Part shown: in pieces, positions 11,020 to 28,217 of the stretch
Position numbering within the stretch: position 1 is the first letter of the stretch
Layout: the number at the start of each line of letters is the position of its first letter
Made by a program: the position numbers and the translations under genes
Notes under the pieces: generated by a model
Told to the model about the DNA's origin: nothing
What the model saw: the letters and a program-made list of their open reading frames with translations, nothing else
The model's database searches: none
Origin: Piromyces finnis
Taxonomy: Eukaryota > Neocallimastigomycota > Neocallimastigomycetes > Neocallimastigales > Neocallimastigaceae
Length of the DNA: 64,000 bases
Reading direction: 5' to 3'
Assembly: GCA_002104945.1 (NCBI GenBank)
Contig: MCFH01000003.1
Span: forward strand, 868,001-932,000

Positions 11020-11470
11020 TTTAAAAATGAATAAAAGTATGTATTCTTATTTATTTTAAAATTTAACATAATAAGAATATACTATTATAGATATCTCAAT
11101 AATAATAAATTAATGACTGGTATAATAATAATTAAGAATGATAACAATATTAATATATTAATACTAATTCTTTAATTACTATAAAAAAAAAGCATCAATT
11201 AATATAATATAATATTATTGTATAAAATGTAACAACATGTTTTATATTTTTTTTATTTTAAAATGAATTTAAATATCTAATAATTAAAATAAATACAAAT
11301 AAAAAAACAAAAATATATCCTAATAAGTATTGCAATCTAATTTAAAAATACAATTGGATTCTGTAGCCAAAAATTATATTAATATTTTACTTGATTATAA
11401 TAAAATAGAAATATATAAAGTTAATGATAATAATATAGAATAATAGGGTTTTAATACAAAATATAATTGT
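11020..11470. other. AT-rich spacer
   Basis: Nothing recognisable; TATAAT-like and TTAATATTAATA-type simple sequence. Confidence 0.5.
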
Positions 11471-11978
11471 TTGGTTATATCTTTAAGCAAGACCATTATT
11501 TCTAGGTTATATAGTGAGGAATATATCTTTTGTATTCCATTATATTTACAAAGGTTAATAATTTTCTTGTTATTAAATTCTCTATCATTATCAAATTTAA
11601 AATATTTGATCTTCTTATCATTGAATTTATTATTTAAAGATTTAAATATTTCAATAATAAGATCAATAGCTTCACTTTTGCTCCTTAATAAAAATATCCA
11701 TGACTTTCTGCTATATTCTTCAAAAATTTTTATTTTTCACTAATTCTAATTTAATCCTAATGAATTTTATTTAATCTAACCCTTATTATTAAGTACAATT
11801 CGTTACAATTACCATTATGTGGTTCCCTTTTTAATTTAGAAATTTTACAATCTTTATAGAATATATCATTAATATGGTGTAATTCTAAAAATCGGGATAA
11901 ATTGAGATTATAAAAATGCCTAAATCTTCTGTGACAAATTAGTTCCTTCGTATTATTATCAAGAGCTTGCATAGCCAT
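11471..11978 (-). pseudogene. Copia integrase relic
   Basis: Read on the minus strand, the upper part (11757-11978) encodes a GAG-pre-integrase-like segment (CHRRFRHFYN, then KDCKISKLKREPHN). The lower part (11471-11743) encodes EEYSRKSWIFLLRSKSEA and FDNDREFNNKKI, matching the Copia integrase core (usually SDNGREF). The same motifs occur in better condition in the Copia element at 31.6-32.1 kb. The two pieces are in different frames and lack the rest of the element; no LTR is recognisable nearby. Confidence 0.75.
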
Positions 11979-12052
11979 GATATATATTATTGCTATTAAG
12001 TAATTTATCTTTGCTTTCTTGAATATCTATGATATTTATTTCATTTTTTGAA

Positions 12053-12370
12053 TTAGCTTGGACCAAAGAGACAATGCTTATGAATGGTTACTTCGGCATT
12101 ATCTAAAGTTATACAGTCATGAAACAGTCATCACCCATACTAATATTATAACCGTATTCACAGGTAAAAGGACTTCCAACAAAGACACTTTTACCGGTAT
12201 GCTTAAATAATTGAGGAAGCATTTTACTTATTTTTATTCCATCAACACCTTTAGTATTATTGTATTTATCAAGGAAATCCTTACACTGAAGACGGTCATA
12301 AATTAAGATCTGGAACTATAGAGGTATATGGTAAACCAGCTTTCATTTTTTCCATTTCAGACTTTGTTTC
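12053..12370 (-). pseudogene. Sugar (maltose/galactoside) O-acetyltransferase relic
   Basis: Minus-strand pieces in shifting frames match the hexapeptide-repeat acetyltransferase family (Maa/LacA type), which acetylates sugars with acetyl-CoA. In order: MEKMKAGLPYTS (near 12355), RLQCKDFLDKYN, SPFTCEYGYNISMGDDCF (near 12170) and LDNAEVTIHKHCLFGPS ending at 12053. Frameshifts lie between the pieces, a short segment before LDNAEV is deleted, and the C-terminal left-handed beta-helix half is missing. Such enzymes are mostly bacterial, so transfer into the fungal genome followed by decay is a reasonable inference. Confidence 0.7.
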
Positions 12371-12935
12371 ATTTTCCAAGTTTTCTTAAAAATATTCTTT
12401 GTAATACTTGTTTTTTGTTCATCTGTTAAGCTTGTTGCATTTTCAACCTTATTCAAAATCTTATTTTTTTCTTATTCAGTGATTTTTTCAATTCTAAAAT
12501 CAATAAAAGCTTTTTTTATAAATATTTTAAAAACCATTTCTAATACTATTAAAATATTATTTAATCTGAAGTATTTTCTTTAGTTTTTATATAATTTTAT
12601 TTATATTATTATAATTTATTTGTATTAAACTTTTTTCCTACATAAAGTAAAATAAAAAAAAAAAGTGTTTATGACTCACTATTTTTTTGGTACAAATTAA
12701 TTAATGTAAAATATATTAAATTTATTTATTAATAAATAACAACTTTTATATGATGAATTAGTATTTATCCTAGATTTTTGACCATTTTAGTCTGACTTTT
12801 TAGCCAGAAGAAATTCGACCTCTGCCAGACTTTTATCCAGGAATTTTTTAATTTTGTAATTTGAGTAAATGTGAATTTTTATGATACAAGATTACAATAC
12901 ATAACTATTAAATATGGCTTATTATCATATATACA
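12371..12935. other. Spacer with no recognised gene
   Basis: Minus-strand reading of 12385-12475 gives a short charged peptide (NKVENATSLTDEQKTSITKN) that may belong to the acetyltransferase relic's neighbourhood; not recognised. 12770-12850 is slightly GC-richer but yields no gene. Confidence 0.4.
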
Positions 12936-13362
12936 TTAATATTTTTCAATTAATTTTTTCAAGTTTTTAAGATCAATATCTAGATGGAGACAATAGAAAA
13001 GAGAAATATTACTTAGAGCAGTTCCATTAAAAGCATAAACAAATGATTTTATATCAGTACTAATGTGATAAATTACTTGAGTTGTAACTTTAATATCCAA
13101 CAATACCAACATGAATAGCTCTTCTTTCTATATATGGTTTATTTTTGTTATTAAGGAAATAGGAATAGGCATTACAATTTATAGAATGCTTAAAACTAAC
13201 ATTATATATGTTTTTCTGATTCTGATAACGAACAAAAGTATCAGAACCATAGGTTTTAGAAACTTCTACAATTAAATCTTTGATATTTTTAATATTTTTT
13301 CTTTTTAACTCATTTTTATTAAAATGATTTGAATTTACCTTTTTATGGTGTATAACCTTAAT
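12936..13362 (-). pseudogene. Unrecognised protein-coding relic
   Basis: Minus-strand frame 13362-13090 reads about 90 codons (including KDLIVEVSKTYGSDTFVRYQ and KPYIERRAIHVGIVGY) without a start and ends in TAA. Another frame continues downstream (TDIKSFVYAFNGTALSNIS to about 12936). The mixed amino-acid composition is unlike the surrounding simple sequence, so this is probably a decayed gene. I do not recognise the family. Confidence 0.4.
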
Positions 13363-13589
13363 TTAATACATTTCATTTTATGATATTTTTTCCACTCTAC
13401 CTTATTATTCTTTTAAATAAAGAAATTAATTATAGTAAAATTAATTTTTTATTAATTATAAATATATAAATATAAATAGGTATTTATAAATATTATATAT
13501 ATAGGCATAATAAATATTTAAAAAAAAAGAAAAGAAAATTTACTTTATAAATCTATTTAATTTTTTTATTTAAATAATTATATAATAGG

Positions 13590-13848
13590 ATGTAACAAGC
13601 TAAAGTTATTAAACTAATTTTAATTAAATAAAAGCTTTTTAGGATTTAATTTGAATATTTAAAATTAATTTAAATATTTATTCAGATTTTATTTTTAACT
13701 TCGATATTTTAAAACTAATTATTATTCCATAAAATTTACTTAACTAAATTTTATAAATAATTTTCCATTAATATCAAAATTTTATTATTTAATAATTATT
13801 ATTAATTAATTATTAAATAATTTAAAGATATATTTTATAGCTTTAAAA
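13590..13848 (-). repeat. Partial LTR of the self-priming (Tf1-like) family
   Basis: On the minus strand this reads TTTTAAAGCTATAAAATATA and onward, following the solo LTR at 30927 (TGTAAAGATATAAAGTATAT...) with clear similarity as far as the AATAACTTTAGC block near 13600, after which similarity is lost. It sits directly downstream of a polypurine tract and an integrase C-terminus, so it is the start of a 3' LTR. Confidence 0.65.
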
Positions 13849-13878
13849 TTTCGCCCTTGAAGTCGAGCACCTGCGAGA
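13849..13878 (-). promoter_or_regulatory. Polypurine-tract region upstream of the relic 3' LTR
   Basis: Minus-strand TCTCGCAGGTGCTCGACTTC followed by AAGGGCGAAAT lies between the integrase stop and the LTR. Nearly the same sequence precedes the 3' LTR of the non-coding element (38897-38926), which fixes that element's plus orientation. Confidence 0.6.
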
Positions 13879-14341
13879 CTATTTCTTTGAAGGAATATCA
13901 ATTACAAATGGTTGATATCTATGTCTGTTCATACCATTGATATTCCTTGTATAAACTTGATCTTGACTTTCTTTTCTAGACTTTTTATTTTTTCTGTGAA
14001 ATTTCTGAATCAATTGTACATATAATTTGATCTTCCGGGATCCAAGTATTTTCGTCAAGATTTTTCTATGTCATCAAGATTAGTTTCTTTCTATAATATT
14101 TTTTTTCTTGAATAATCTTATTAGAAATCCTATCAATAGTATCAGTAGTTAGCTTAATATTATTCTTCTTATTTATTATTGATTTATTTATAATTCAATT
14201 TCGTTATAAGGTTCTAGTAACGAAACATGAAAAACAGGATGGAAACGTAAATTGTTTTATAATTTTAATTCAAATGTCAAAGGACTTTCTTGATTATCTC
14301 AAATGATCCAAGCATTTGATCAACAAGCTTTCTTTTAACAT
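13879..14341 (-). pseudogene. Ty3/Gypsy integrase C-terminus and chromodomain relic (Tf1-like)
   Basis: Minus-strand frames give RKLVDQMLGSFEIIKKV (a GPY/F-module-like block near 14281-14341), HPVFHVS and LLEPYNE (about 14201-14245), DENTWIPEDQIICTIDSE (about 14010-14060, chromodomain-like), and a last frame ending IDIPSKK and a stop at 13879-13881. The order integrase C-terminus, chromodomain, polypurine tract, LTR is that of chromoviruses including the Tf1/sushi group. Multiple frameshifts make it inactive. It is the best candidate in the window for the autonomous family driving the non-coding element at 33383-39714. Confidence 0.65.
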
Positions 14342-14654
14342 TTTTGTTTGAAGGATTAATTCCTTTTAACAATTTCAAAATTTGAATATTTAAATTGAAA
14401 ATAATAATTAAAATTATTATTTAATTTTTTATATCAATTAAATAATTCCGAAAATGTAAAAAATAAACTCTTTTACATGATCAATTTCATTCTTTTTTTA
14501 TATGGAGACATAATAAAATAATAAAAACAATAAAATTTATATTTCTATAAATCAAAAATAAAAAAAAAAAAAAAATTTTTTTCCTATATCAATTTTTTTT
14601 TTCATTATTAATATAATTATTTTTTCATTTAATTAAAATATATATATATATATA
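14342..14654. other. Upstream region of receptor gene 3
   Basis: AT-rich, ending in a TATATATATATA run (about 14640-14654) immediately before the ATG. No defined promoter element can be singled out. Confidence 0.4.
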
Positions 14655-19935
<5,281 letters not shown>

Positions 19936-21714
19936 TGGTTAAATTTAATTATATAAATTATTTTATCATTCATTTATTATTATTAAATAAAATTATTAGT
20001 CTTCTTATTAGAAGGCTTTTATTGTATCTATCATTATAAATTATTCTTAATAGAAAACATTATTTCTTTATATTTTTATAAAATGAAATGATTAAGCAAG
20101 ACTTTAAATTCATGAATAAATAATTATTTTATTAAAAAGACGCTATCATTAAAGATCTTTTTAAATTAATTTTCTACTAGATTTATTCGTATATTATCTA
20201 TATTGATTTTTTTTTTTTTATTTTTTAATAATTATTTTTTTATTATTAACTAATAAATGATGCTTTCATTTTTTATAATTGTCTGATCCTATTTATATAA
20301 CAAATATGATAGAACATTCTATTTAATAATAATATAAATAATAAAATATTAATATCAAAGAATTATATTAAATATAATAATTAATATAAATTAAAACATT
20401 TTTAATTAAAAAATCACCACAAAATTGTGTAACATTAATGACAGTTCAAATCTAGATTTCTATATTTCATAATAATAAAAGGATTTGTCTTTTTTATAAA
20501 AAGATTTTATATAACCATAAATACTTTTAAAAGATAATATTTAAATATTTTCTTTTCTTTATAAAACTATTTAAATATTTTTATTTTTATTTTATATAAA
20601 ATTTACTATAAATAGCTTGATTAGTTTTGACTAATATTTTAAAAAATATATGAAGTATTCTTTTAAAAAATATTGAAATAAGAATTTTGAGGTTTTAATT
20701 TAAATAAAACCTATTTAAATTAATTAATATTAGATATATTAATTTATTTAAACTTTAAATAATTGAAAATTATATTTATATTAAAATTAGGTCATTATTA
20801 TATATTTAAATATATAGAGTAATATATATTATATTTCAAAAGAATAACTAATTCAAATAAATTATAATCAAGAATTTTATATTTCCTATTTTACTCAATT
20901 CATTGCCTAAACTTTACTAAACAGTTTATGAAAGAATAAGTTTTTTTTTTTATTATTATTAATATAAAAAGAAAAAAGGATAGAAAATAGATATAATACT
21001 TTATTATTATTTCTTTAAATATTTTTTTCGTTATTATTTAGTTTAGATATTTTTTTAACTTGTAATTTTGCAATTTAAATTTATTCCTTTGTTTAATTGG
21101 TGAAATATTTTAAAGTGTGGTTCAGTGGATTAAATACAATAGCTTGGTTTTTTTTTATATGAAATATTTTAATAAAAAATAACTTAATAATTAAATACTA
21201 ATAAAATATTTCATTTAAAAATACACAAGCTAACTGTTGCTATTTTTACTGGATTTTCCTAATTTTTTTTATGCATTTCCTTTTTTTTATTGTATTATTC
21301 TTTTTTTTTATTATTATTATTATTCTTTCCCTGAAAGCTTTCTTTATATTATTGAATTTATAATTTGTTAATTGTTATTAATATTTTTTTAATAAATTTT
21401 TATTAATTAATTTTCACCAATCGAATTGGAGAGGATAAAAAAATAAAAAAAAAATAATTCCTTAATTTTTTTGTTTTCTTTTTTAAAAAAACTTAAAGTT
21501 TTGTATTTTTAATTTTGTTATTATCTTTTATATATAATATTAATTTATATATAGAAATTTTGTTTTATTTTATAACTATAAACGAAAAAAAAATATATAT
21601 ATAAAAATAAGATAAAAATAATAATAAAAAAAGAAAAACAAAATAAAAAACAAAAATAATAAATATATATCATTTAGAAGAAATAAATAAATATAAAAAG
21701 TTCTTTTAATAAAA
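19936..21714. other. 1.8-kb gene-free spacer
   Basis: No coding relic recognised. T-rich and A-rich homopolymers. A CCAAT sequence (about 21417-21421) and a long A-rich leader lie upstream of the LITAF gene start at 21715; this may be promoter but cannot be shown. Confidence 0.5.
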
Positions 21715-22597
21715 ATGTCAAATGAAAATCAAAATTATCATACCCCTGTTAATAATTTAGCACCAGTTTCACCACCTCAACCAAATGTATCCCCAGTTTT
21801 ACCACCTCAATCAAATATATCCCCAGTCTCACCTCCAGCTACTATTCTTAATGCACCAGTTCAAATTCAACAAGGACAACAAATGATTATGCAAGTACAA
21901 GATCAAAATAGTCAACCAATGTTTCTACCTGTTCCAAATGATCCAAATGCTTCTCAATCAATGGTTTATTATCCACATCCACAAAGTCCAGCTGTTCAAT
22001 ATTATAATCCAGCTAATCCAAATGTTACAATTGTTCCTGTTATACCACCAGAACAACCTCCAAGTTATCAACAATTAACTGGAATTCCTCCTATCATACA
22101 AACACCTATAATCCCAACTTCTTCAGCTCCAGCTCCAGCTCCAGCTCCAGATGCTAAGGAATCTGAAAATAAAAATAAATCAGCAGCGTAAGTAATACAT
22201 ATAATATATTACACTTATTTTTATTAATTGTCCAAAATATATAGTATATAATTAAATAGCATAAATTTATTAAATATAATATATTAATTATATATTTTTA
22301 TTATATATTTTTATATTAATAATGATTTAATTATTAATTATATTTAATAATAGTATTCCTACTTTTGGATATTATGTTCCAAAGTCTAGCTGTATTATGC
22401 ATTGTCAATATTGTGATAAAGATGTCTCAACTGTTATACAATATGAAAATAATGCAATAATTTGGATTGCAAGTGTTATTCTATTAGTAATAGGTTCATG
22501 TTTGTGTTGTATTCCATTCCTTATTATCAGTATAAAGGATGTAGTTCACTATTGTCCAAATTGTAAAACTGAAATCGCTAGAAAAGAAAGATTTTAA
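21715..22597 (+). CDS. LITAF-domain protein (2 exons, 238 aa)
   Basis: Exon 1 is 21715-22187 and exon 2 is 22354-22597; the 166-nt intron has GTAAGT and AATAATAG, phase 2, giving 717 nt in all. The N-terminal 150 residues are rich in Pro and Gln, with PPQ and PAPAP repeats. The C-terminus is a LITAF (SIMPLE-like) domain: CQYC near the start, a hydrophobic segment (IIWIASVILLVIGSCLCCIP) and the closing HYCPNCKTEI, the two halves of one zinc site flanking a membrane-inserting helix. LITAF proteins are monotopic membrane proteins on endosomes and the plasma membrane, with roles in trafficking. The gene looks intact and is the only conventional housekeeping-like gene in the window. Confidence 0.9.
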
Positions 22598-23795
22598 ATA
22601 GCTTAAATATTAACAATAACTTTATTAAGTTCGCGTTTAACCATATCAAATAAATTAAATTAATAATAGCAAAATAAATATAAATAAATATAAATAATTC
22701 AATAATATAATAAAGAATTAGTATTGAATATAGTAACAAAAATTTAATATATTCATAAGTTTAACGAATAACAATAAAAATATAAATATAAACAATAAGC
22801 AACAAAAATAAGATATTTAGAAATAATAAAGCATTATATAATTTAATAACTAAATATACATAAAAAAAATTAAATTTTAATTGTAAATTTTAAAGTTAGT
22901 TGTTAAGTTAATTATTCATATATACAAAGAATAAAAAAGTTATTTTTCCAAATTTTATTAAAATATTTTTTAACTTTTAATGTTAAATATTAAAGAATTG
23001 CTATTCCTTCAATTTTATAGTAATATATTTATTTATTATTTATGACTTTTTGCTTTTGATTTTGACAATTTTAATTTTTTTTTTTTTTTATTGAAATTTA
23101 TCTTGGATATTTTAATATAGTAAATAAAAAATGTTACACAAAAAATCTAAATAAAATAAATGTAAAAAATTAAAATAAAAAAAAAGTAGTTTTAGAGAAT
23201 TTAAATAATAAAATTGAATCTTATTAATAAATAAATTTACATATTGTTATTAGCTTAAAAACAATAATTATAATACAATCAATACTAAATAATATAAGAG
23301 AATTAGTAATACTTTATAAAATAACAAAATTAAAAAATTAAATTATTGCATAAATTTCTTTTATGTTAATCTTATATTAAGATGAAATATAATCAAAACT
23401 TTATAGTTGTTTTGTCTAGATAAGTAATAATATGGACTCGATTTTTTATTGCATTAGTAATTTTTCTTAATATTAAATTTATATATAAAGTCTTTGTAAT
23501 TTTCTTAATATTAAATTTATGTATAAAGTCTTGAAGTTAGTTACAAGTATAATATTATTCCGTTATATATAAAAGAAAAGAATACTCAATATATAAATAG
23601 TTTTAATATTTTATTTAAATATTTTTGTAACAGTGTTGTGTAGTCATAGTTATAAAGAAGCGATAGTTATTAGAAAGATATGACACTATACTTTTTTTTT
23701 TAAATTATTGAAGACAAATCAACAAGTGAGAAAAGTAGTACCTTAATAAAAAAAAGGAAATTTTTATTATATTAAAAAAATTATTACAATAAAAA
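22598..23795. other. Gene-free AT-rich spacer
   Basis: No coding relic. At about 23462-23532 a 38-nt unit containing AATATTAAATTTATATATAA and AGTCTT is present twice in tandem with one difference. Confidence 0.55.
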
Positions 23796-23985
23796 TTCTA
23801 CTTTGCTTCTTATATTAAAATTCGTATTTCCCAGCATTTGTATTATATTTATTTCTTCTTTCTTACCAATTATCAAGATATCACCTATATATATATCAAA
23901 TAAGCATATTTTACTATTTTTAGTTCTTATAAATATATATGGTTCATTAAAAAACTTTTTGAAATCCTAATTCCATGTGAATATT
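23796..23985 (-). pseudogene. Copia reverse transcriptase relic
   Basis: The minus strand reads MELGFQKV, then after a one-base shift EPYIFIRTKNSKICLF and IYIGDILIIGKKEEIN, matching the Copia RT block around the catalytic YVDD (compare GIYVDDMIICGD at about 29.49 kb). The first catalytic Asp is replaced (IGD for VDD). About 60 codons survive. Confidence 0.7.
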
Positions 23986-24369
23986 ATTAATATTATTATT
24001 TCATTCATTCATTTTTTATTTAGGCCATACGACGCTTTGCCTTATTTCCAATATCATTTTTCTATACATTTTTCTATACATTTTGCTTCCATTAGGTGAT
24101 TTCATGGATATATATTTCTTAAAGTTTAGATATTAATATTTTTGCATTTTTCTGAATCGTTCTGTAAACGATTCATTATAAAATTAGTTATTAAGTAATG
24201 AAAATAAGTTAATTAAGTTAGTTATTACTTCTCTATACGAGTTAATAACCAAATAAAGTTTTATAAAAAATAACAAAAGAACGAAAATAAATATCATAAC
24301 ACTAAAATAATTATTAACAAATAAACATTAATAGGAAATAATGTTTACTTAATAACTATAGTAATAATT

Positions 24370-25172
24370 ATTATATATTAATGGAAAATGCCCGCTTAAA
24401 GCCATGTTACTTATACACTCACTTTCTAAAAAACTCCCAATCTCTAGTAAAATATCTTGGAAATTCATTGATAAGCTCAAAAACAATAGATCATACAAAA
24501 ACAAACGATCTATCAAATCCACTACTGGTTCACTCTCTGACAATTTCTATTTTAGTCACTTAAGTTCTAATGCTTCCTTTTCAACTTATGTACTTGTTGG
24601 AACATCAATGGTTGGAACCCTGAGAAAAAGGACGGTGTTTTATACTTCATCTCTGTTTTCAAACCTGTATATGTCTGCCTTCAAGAAGTAGGTAACAGCC
24701 AATTCCTCTGTGGTAATGCAATTTCCTCCCCATGCCTACTGAACCATAAACCAGTACACAGACGTGCTAATCCTAAAGTTCCAGGTATGAGAGGACTTTA
24801 CATTGGTGTTCATAACTCTTGTTCCTTTACTCCTGAACCTCTTCTATATAAGTACATCATTTCAGTTACAATACTGCCATTTTGGAACCAGAGATGTACC
24901 ATCGGTAATATTTATTTCCCGCAAACTAGATGGCCGGATGCTAGATTAATTGCCTTTGATGAACTTGATAAGTGGTTAACAAGTTCAACCACCCAGCTAT
25001 CCTTGTAGGAGACTTTAATATGTCAGCTATTAAAATCAAATCTTATATATCACAACACTTCCCGGATTGGACTATGGCAGAATTAACTGGTAATAATTTC
25101 ACTTGGGAAAAAGGATCTAAATCTTCATGCATTAATCATATTATATGCAACAAAGCTATGACAGAACACATA
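24370..25172 (+). pseudogene. LINE endonuclease fragment (second LINE)
   Basis: Related to but distinct from the LINE at the window start. The endonuclease begins CTCWNINGWNPEKKDG (about 24592), with VCLQEVGN, PGMRGLYIGVHNSC (24781 on), then after a frameshift near 24980 the motif AILVGDFNMS (about 24993-25022) and FTWEKGSKSSCINHI. It stops abruptly near 25172, before the SDH motif and before any reverse transcriptase. Upstream coding bits (24381-24560) are in other frames. Truncated and inactive. Confidence 0.8.
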
Positions 25173-25187
25173 AAATTTACTTTAATA

Positions 25188-25320
25188 TTAACGCTAAAGT
25201 ATTTAGCGTTATTTTCAATTATACTATTTAATTATAACAGTTTATTTTGTTTACCGCTTGATTGGGTAAATGAAATATACTCCCTATATAATTAATAACC
25301 ATTATTAATATATGGTTATT
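25188..25320. repeat. Pair of short palindromes at the LINE breakpoint
   Basis: TAACGCTAAA-GTA-TTTAGCGTTA (about 25189-25211) and AATAACCAT-(9 nt)-ATGGTTATT (about 25294-25320) bracket roughly 80 nt. Both are perfect stems of 10 and 9 bp. Confidence 0.6.
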
Positions 25321-25589
25321 GTAACGGACTGTTATGATACAAAACGAAAATTAAAAAAAAAATACTATATTTAATTTGAAATGCATCATGTACACTTTGA
25401 TCCTCTCAGGCCTGTTAGACGAGTGTTAATATCATAGTAGTAAATTAGATAGTGCATTAATACTTACTTGAATATCATAATCCAACCCATGGCAAAACCC
25501 AATGGGGAAAATCCACGAGTACTGACATCTGTGGGTTTACCCAGAAGCCTTATGAAACACCTTAACAACCAGGATAAAAACTGGAACGA
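25321..25589. other. Unrecognised GC-richer stretch
   Basis: A TTG-initiated frame is open from 25468 on the plus strand, but no family is recognised. It joins the Gypsy fragment at about 25590, where similarity to Gypsy A begins. Confidence 0.35.
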
Positions 25590-26999
25590 CTTTTTGGTAC
25601 TTATAAAACCGGAGAAGACCAAGATGATTGTGGTGATTCTATTAAATCATTCTTTAAAAACTTCCCTATTTCTTCTTTTAGAATTTCCACATGATCTTTA
25701 CTTGAAATAAGATACATTTTCTGCTTAATGAGATCATCTTGATTCAATTTAATTTCATGGGCTAATAATTTTGATTTTCCTAAATCATCAGCATCATTAG
25801 CTAGAACATCTATATTAGTTATTAAAAGATTCTTTAGTTGGTCTTTTGCTTCTTCTTGTTCTTCATCTATTTTTTTATTAATAAGTTGTAATTTAGAATC
25901 AATAGTAGTTTTTATCTATAAATCTTGATATTTAGCATTCTGACTAGTTAAGTAGCATATTAATGCATCTTGATTAATTTCTTCATCAAATTCTTCAATT
26001 AAATTAGTTTGGTTTATTTCATTAATACTCTTCAAAAGATCCGATTTTGTGAATATCATCAGTTTTCTGATATAAGATATGATCAGAAAAGTTCATAATT
26101 AATTTCATATTGGCTAGTGTTTCTACACCAATTAAAACTTGGAATATATCTTCTTTTTCAATAAGTCTAAATATTTCTTTGGATGTTATATCACCAATAG
26201 TAATTTCAATTTCATATAGATGCAACTCAATAGTAGTATTAGAATAAACTTGATATAAAGTTTCTTTAATTTTTGAAGCTGATTTTAATGGAATATTATT
26301 TTCTAATAGGAACCTTCTAGTAATCATATTTATAGATGAACAGGAATTCAAATATACAATAGTTTCTATTCCTTCTGTTTTACACTTTATTTTCACAACT
26401 TTATCTTTTCTTATGGTAGAAAGAATTGTAGATTCATCTTCAATAATTTTAGTAAATTTTAATGCCTTTGAAAGTTCTGTTTTTAATTTGGGACTGATTT
26501 CAAGTAGTTGACCTATTGTTATATTTTCAAATTTTTCACCTATATCTTCAGTTATATAATATTTTTTTTGGTCTGCTAAAATAACAAGTCTTTTCGTACC
26601 TTTTTCGTTTTGTACATTTTTTTCTTTCTGACTGGGAAGCTCAATTTCTTTTGTTAGTTCAATTATTTCTTTTTTCTTTCTTTTTTATTATTTCGTTTAG
26701 CTTTATCTATAGTAGATTGATTGATAAAGGATGGATCTAATTGTTTTAAAGCTTCTGTTGAATTAGTCTTATTATTAATATTAATATTATTATTATTTAT
26801 ATTATTATCATTATTCATTTTCACATTATTATAATCATTATTAAAGTTTTTATTATTACTATTGTCATTGTTATCATTTTCATTTTCATTGACAGTTTCC
26901 GTTTCTACTTCATTATTTGGGACCTCAATTATTACATCCTCATTAGCATTATTTAATGATTCTTTAGTCTCATTACTTGAAATTCTAATTGGTTGTGGG
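25590..26999 (-). pseudogene. Gypsy A-like gag-pol fragment (protease to RT start)
   Basis: Minus-strand sequence parallel to 43000-45690 of Gypsy A: the Asn-rich linker (26750-26950), KQLDPSFINQS, a protease region (26022-26396) with NSCSSINMITRRFL, and the start of reverse transcriptase down to about 25590. The protease Asp-Ser/Thr-Gly is NSC here. Frameshifts near 25930, 26030 and 26680 break it. It lacks both the solo LTR present in Gypsy A at 44168-45431 and the TAA of that copy, so it is an independent insertion. Confidence 0.82.
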
Positions 27000-27960
27000 G
27001 TGTAAAAATATAAAAGATGTTTTTTAAGAAATTAACTTTAATTATAAAATAACACTTTAAACTTCCAAATGAAAAAATTAATATTTGTTTTTAAAATAAC
27101 TTTTTATAAATTTTTATTTATTTAATAATAATATAAATGATAATATATTTAATAACTAAATAATTAAAATTATAACTATAATCTTTACAAAGAATTAAAA
27201 TCGAATTCAATTCATTCCATTTTATATTCCTTGTTCATATTATTCAATTGATATTAATAATAATAAAGTATTACATATAATATATTAATAATATAATTAA
27301 ATAAGTAATAATATTTTTTGTTTGTTTGTCATGACATAAAAATAAGATAGACATATGATTAATCATTTAAACATTTGATTCATATTTTATAATAATTAAA
27401 ATTATTTAATTTGTTAACCTAAATGGTTTTGGTTTAGTTCTATTTTTAGTAACAGTCATTATCATTAATTAAATTATGATATGAAATATTATATAATACT
27501 CTAATTATTAATAAAATTATTTTATTAATAATTACATAAAATAAATTAAAATAGCCATGTAATAACGTGACTAAAAGCAATTGAGGCGTAAATAAATTCA
27601 CACGATAAAATAAATTTAAGTGATAACATAAATCTATTTTATTAATTTAAATAATAAAAGCATAAAATTATAACATAATTTTATGTTGCGTAAATAATTT
27701 CTTTTATTTATTATTTTTATTATAATATTTTATATTTTATATTTATATTTTATTATATTTTTATTATACTTTAATAAATATTTTTATACTTTTTATACTA
27801 GTTATTATATATTTATTAATTAAACAAACAAAATATAGTTTATACTTATTAAAAGATATATAAATGTATTATTATTTCTTGTAATTAATTCTTTGCTTTC
27901 TTATTGTTTCCTAGCCAAAATTTATATTTGATAAAATTAATTTTAAAAACATTAATACAT
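27000..27960. other. AT-rich sequence between Gypsy fragment and Copia 3' end
   Basis: Begins TGTAAAAATATAAAAG and contains ATCTTTACA near 27191, so an LTR-like piece may be present, but no target duplication was found. 27550-27700 contains ACGTGAC, GAGGCGT and GTTGCG islands in otherwise AT sequence. No gene. The Copia 3' LTR expected here does not resemble the 5' LTR at 40102. Confidence 0.4.
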
Positions 27961-28217
27961 AAAGTTTCCCCCTAAAAAGGAAATAGAACCGAGTTATATC
28001 AATTAATATAGCTAAATTTCCTATTGATATATTTTTAATTTTAGTCAAATCATAAGAAATGTTTATGATCCATACTTGATATCATACTGATTTTAATTTA
28101 CCTATTAAAGTCTTTAAATGATTTTTTTTAGAACTTTGTCAGATTATTATTGAATGTATAGATAAGTTTAAGTAAATATAAATTATAATAAAAGTAAATA
28201 ATGTTTTGTGTAATTTA

